Shown here piece by piece: positions 6,351 through 7,132 of a stretch of DNA of 7,132 bases; the stretch's first letter is position 1; each line of letters begins with the position of its first letter. The position numbers were made by a program, and so were the translations under genes. The notes under the pieces were generated by a model, which searched no databases, was not told the DNA's origin, and saw nothing but the letters and a program-made list of their open reading frames with translations. The DNA is from Hyphomonadaceae bacterium. GTDB lineage: Bacteria > Pseudomonadota > Alphaproteobacteria > Caulobacterales > Aquidulcibacteraceae. The stretch is taken from contig JAEUMU010000239.1 of NCBI GenBank assembly GCA_016791325.1, forward strand, positions 1 through 7,132, written 5' to 3'.

Positions 6351-6929
6351 ATGATCCGCGCCCTTCTCGCCGCCTTCGCGCTGTTCTTCGCCACGCCCGC
6401 CGTCGCGCAACAGCCGCGCATTGAAGAGGCCGTTTTCGCCGGCGGCTGTTTCTGGTGCATGGAGCACGACATGGGCGCGATCCCAGGCGTCGTTTCGGTC
6501 GAGAGCGGCTATACTGGCGGGCGCTCACGCAACCCCACCTACCAAAGCCACGAAGGCCATTATGAAGCCGTGCGTGTGCGTTTCGACGCCAGCCGCATCA
6601 CCTACGCACAACTGATCGAACGCTACTGGCCGCTGACCGACCCCACCGACGCAAACGGCCAGTTCTGCGATCGCGGCCCTTCCTATCGACCGGCCATTTT
6701 CGTCACCGAAACCCAGCGCCCTATCGCCGAAGCCAGCCGCGCGCGCCTGATCGAAAGCGGGCGCGTGCAGGGTCGCGTCATTACGCCCATCCTGCCGCGC
6801 AGCCATTTCACGCTGGCGGAGGAATACCACCGCAACTACGCCGCCCGGAATCCGGGCCGCTACCAGCGCTACCGCCAAGGCTGCGGCCGCGACGCGCGCC
6901 TGCGCCAAGTCTGGCGGCGCGTGCGCTAG
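6351..6929 (+). CDS. msrA: Exported peptide-methionine (S)-S-oxide reductase MsrA, 192 aa
   Basis: Reduces S-form methionine sulfoxide in proteins. The first 19 residues are a Sec-type signal peptide: Arg3, a hydrophobic run to Ala14, and an AVA|Q cleavage site at 19/20, so the enzyme should work in the periplasm. The catalytic motif is AGGCFWCMEHD (30-40) with Cys33 as the attacking residue. The family pattern continues with SGYTGG (52-57), HYEAVRVRFD (70-79), LTDPTDANGQFCDRGPSYRP (95-114) and GCGRD (177-181), where Cys178 is the likely resolving cysteine. Cys36 and Cys106 are additional. No fused MsrB domain is present. The length suits a single-domain MsrA plus leader. A membrane or thioredoxin-like reductant outside the cytoplasm would be needed and is not encoded here. 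No Shine-Dalgarno is visible; see the -10 element just upstream. Confidence 0.93.
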   Translation: MIRALLAAFALFFATPAVAQQPRIEEAVFAGGCFWCMEHDMGAIPGVVSVESGYTGGRSRNPTYQSHEGHYEAVRVRFDASRITYAQLIERYWPLTDPTDANGQFCDRGPSYRPAIFVTETQRPIAEASRARLIESGRVQGRVITPILPRSHFTLAEEYHRNYAARNPGRYQRYRQGCGRDARLRQVWRRVR

Positions 6930-6932
6930 CGC

Positions 6933-6981
6933 GTGACCATCGTCACATCGCCCCGGCCGGGGGCCGGCTAGGTTCAAGTCA
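6933..6981 (+). promoter_or_regulatory. Candidate CRP-type class II promoter for the 31-aa ORF
   Basis: GTGA (6933-6936) and TCAC (6943-6946) with a 6-base spacer match the core of CRP-family operators; the flanking pair C/A matches the consensus on the right side only. The centre is 6939.5. A class II site centred at -41.5 predicts a start near 6981 and a -10 at 6969-6974, where the sequence is TAGGTT (T, A and final T match). No -35 is seen, as expected for an activator-dependent promoter. The leader hairpin begins at the predicted first transcribed bases. The whole assignment is inference from spacing. Confidence 0.35.
6953..6967. repeat. GC-only hairpin downstream of msrA
   Basis: CCGGCC (6953-6958) and GGCCGG (6962-6967) pair perfectly around a 3-base loop, 23 bases after the msrA stop. 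It is stable enough to be a terminator stem, but CTAGGTTC follows instead of a T-tract. It may slow polymerase leaving msrA, be a spacer within the downstream promoter, or be GC-rich chance. Confidence 0.3.
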
Positions 6982-7001
6982 TCGAAGCGACGGCGCTTCG
7001 A
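6982..7001 (+). promoter_or_regulatory. Leader hairpin before the 31-aa ORF
   Basis: TCGAAGCG (6982-6989) and CGCTTCGA (6994-7001) form a perfect 8-bp stem with an ACGG loop. If A7001 bulges, the stem can grow by TCA (6979-6981) pairing with TGA (7004-7006), reaching into the Shine-Dalgarno. No T-tract follows, so a terminator is unlikely. RNA stabilisation or control of ribosome access is more plausible. Confidence 0.45.
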
Positions 7002-7018
7002 GATGAGGAGCCAAGCCA

Positions 7019-7114
7019 ATGACCGCCAAGTTCACCAGCCTGATCGCCGCCGCCGCCCTGTTCGTCCCGTTCGCGATGAGCGTGATGAGCCAAGCCGCGC
7101 AGATCGTCGCCTGA
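7019..7114 (+). CDS. Small hydrophobic protein, 31 aa
   Basis: A complete short gene from ATG (7019) to TGA (7112-7114). GAGGAG (7005-7010) lies 8 bases before the ATG, a near-ideal Shine-Dalgarno. All codons follow the GC-rich bias of the neighbours. The product starts MTAKFTSLIAAAALFVPFAM: one Lys near the N-terminus, then an uncharged hydrophobic stretch from about residue 6 to 22, and a polar tail with QAAQIVA at the end. There is no charge after Lys4. It could be a single-span inner-membrane peptide with its N-terminus inside, or a leader with a very short mature part. I have the impression that similar tiny proteins ending in QAAQIVA occur in other alphaproteobacteria, but cannot verify it. 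It lies 89 bases downstream of msrA and probably has its own promoter. Confidence 0.6.
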   Translation: MTAKFTSLIAAAALFVPFAMSVMSQAAQIVA

Positions 7115-7132
7115 TCCAGAACCCAGATTTCA

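Noticed and set aside
6525..7019. Minus-strand frame of 164 codons opposite msrA and its downstream region
   Set aside because: Antisense shadow; the plus strand carries MsrA motifs and the well-started 31-aa ORF.
1..7132. CRISPR array, insertion sequence or toxin-antitoxin/defence system
   Set aside because: No regularly spaced direct repeats, transposase, terminal inverted repeats or recognisable toxin, nuclease or ATPase genes were found.

Overview
The window looks like chromosomal DNA from a GC-rich alphaproteobacterium, probably from the Caulobacterales/Hyphomonadaceae side. The reasons are the strong G/C third-position bias, the alphaproteobacterial-style Trm112 that has lost zinc cysteines, a stand-alone prolyl-tRNA editing protein (ProXp-ala) whose key residues fall almost at the Caulobacter positions, and a thioredoxin-TPR co-chaperone that keeps a full WCGPC site. 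The lineage is inferred from protein style; there is no rRNA or other marker gene.

Positions 1-924 are gene-poor. A partial minus-strand frame runs off the left edge. A 32-codon minus-strand small membrane-protein candidate (187-285) has a good Shine-Dalgarno. After it come about 640 bases with only weak short frames. A complete tRNA-Gly(GCC) with encoded CCA sits at 925-999 on the minus strand, so the poor region lies directly behind its 3' end, the usual side for integrated elements. No integrase or repeat that would prove an element is visible.

Positions 1119-3586 hold two minus-strand genes, probably co-transcribed: a DUF6065-like protein, then a TPR-sulfotransferase fusion. They diverge over 47 bp from a plus-strand block. 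That block starts with the trans-editing deacylase ProXp-ala (3634-4182), followed after 17 bp by a tightly packed run: CnoX/YbbN-like thioredoxin-TPR protein, Lon substrate-binding-domain protein, Trm112-like protein and DUF971 protein. The last three junctions are all 4-bp ATGA overlaps, so these genes are almost certainly translated together. The theme is translation fidelity and proteostasis (mischarged tRNA clearance, oxidative-stress chaperoning, a Lon-type substrate binder, a methyltransferase-partner fold).

At 6351-6929 is an exported methionine sulfoxide reductase A, probably with its own promoter and possibly a leaderless mRNA. The right edge carries a compact unit: a CRP-type palindrome (GTGA-N6-TCAC), a plausible -10 at the class II distance, a perfect 8-bp leader hairpin, a strong Shine-Dalgarno and a complete 31-codon hydrophobic small protein (7019-7114). 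This small-protein unit, and the sulfotransferase/DUF6065 pair, are the least described parts of the window. The rest is conserved housekeeping sequence.
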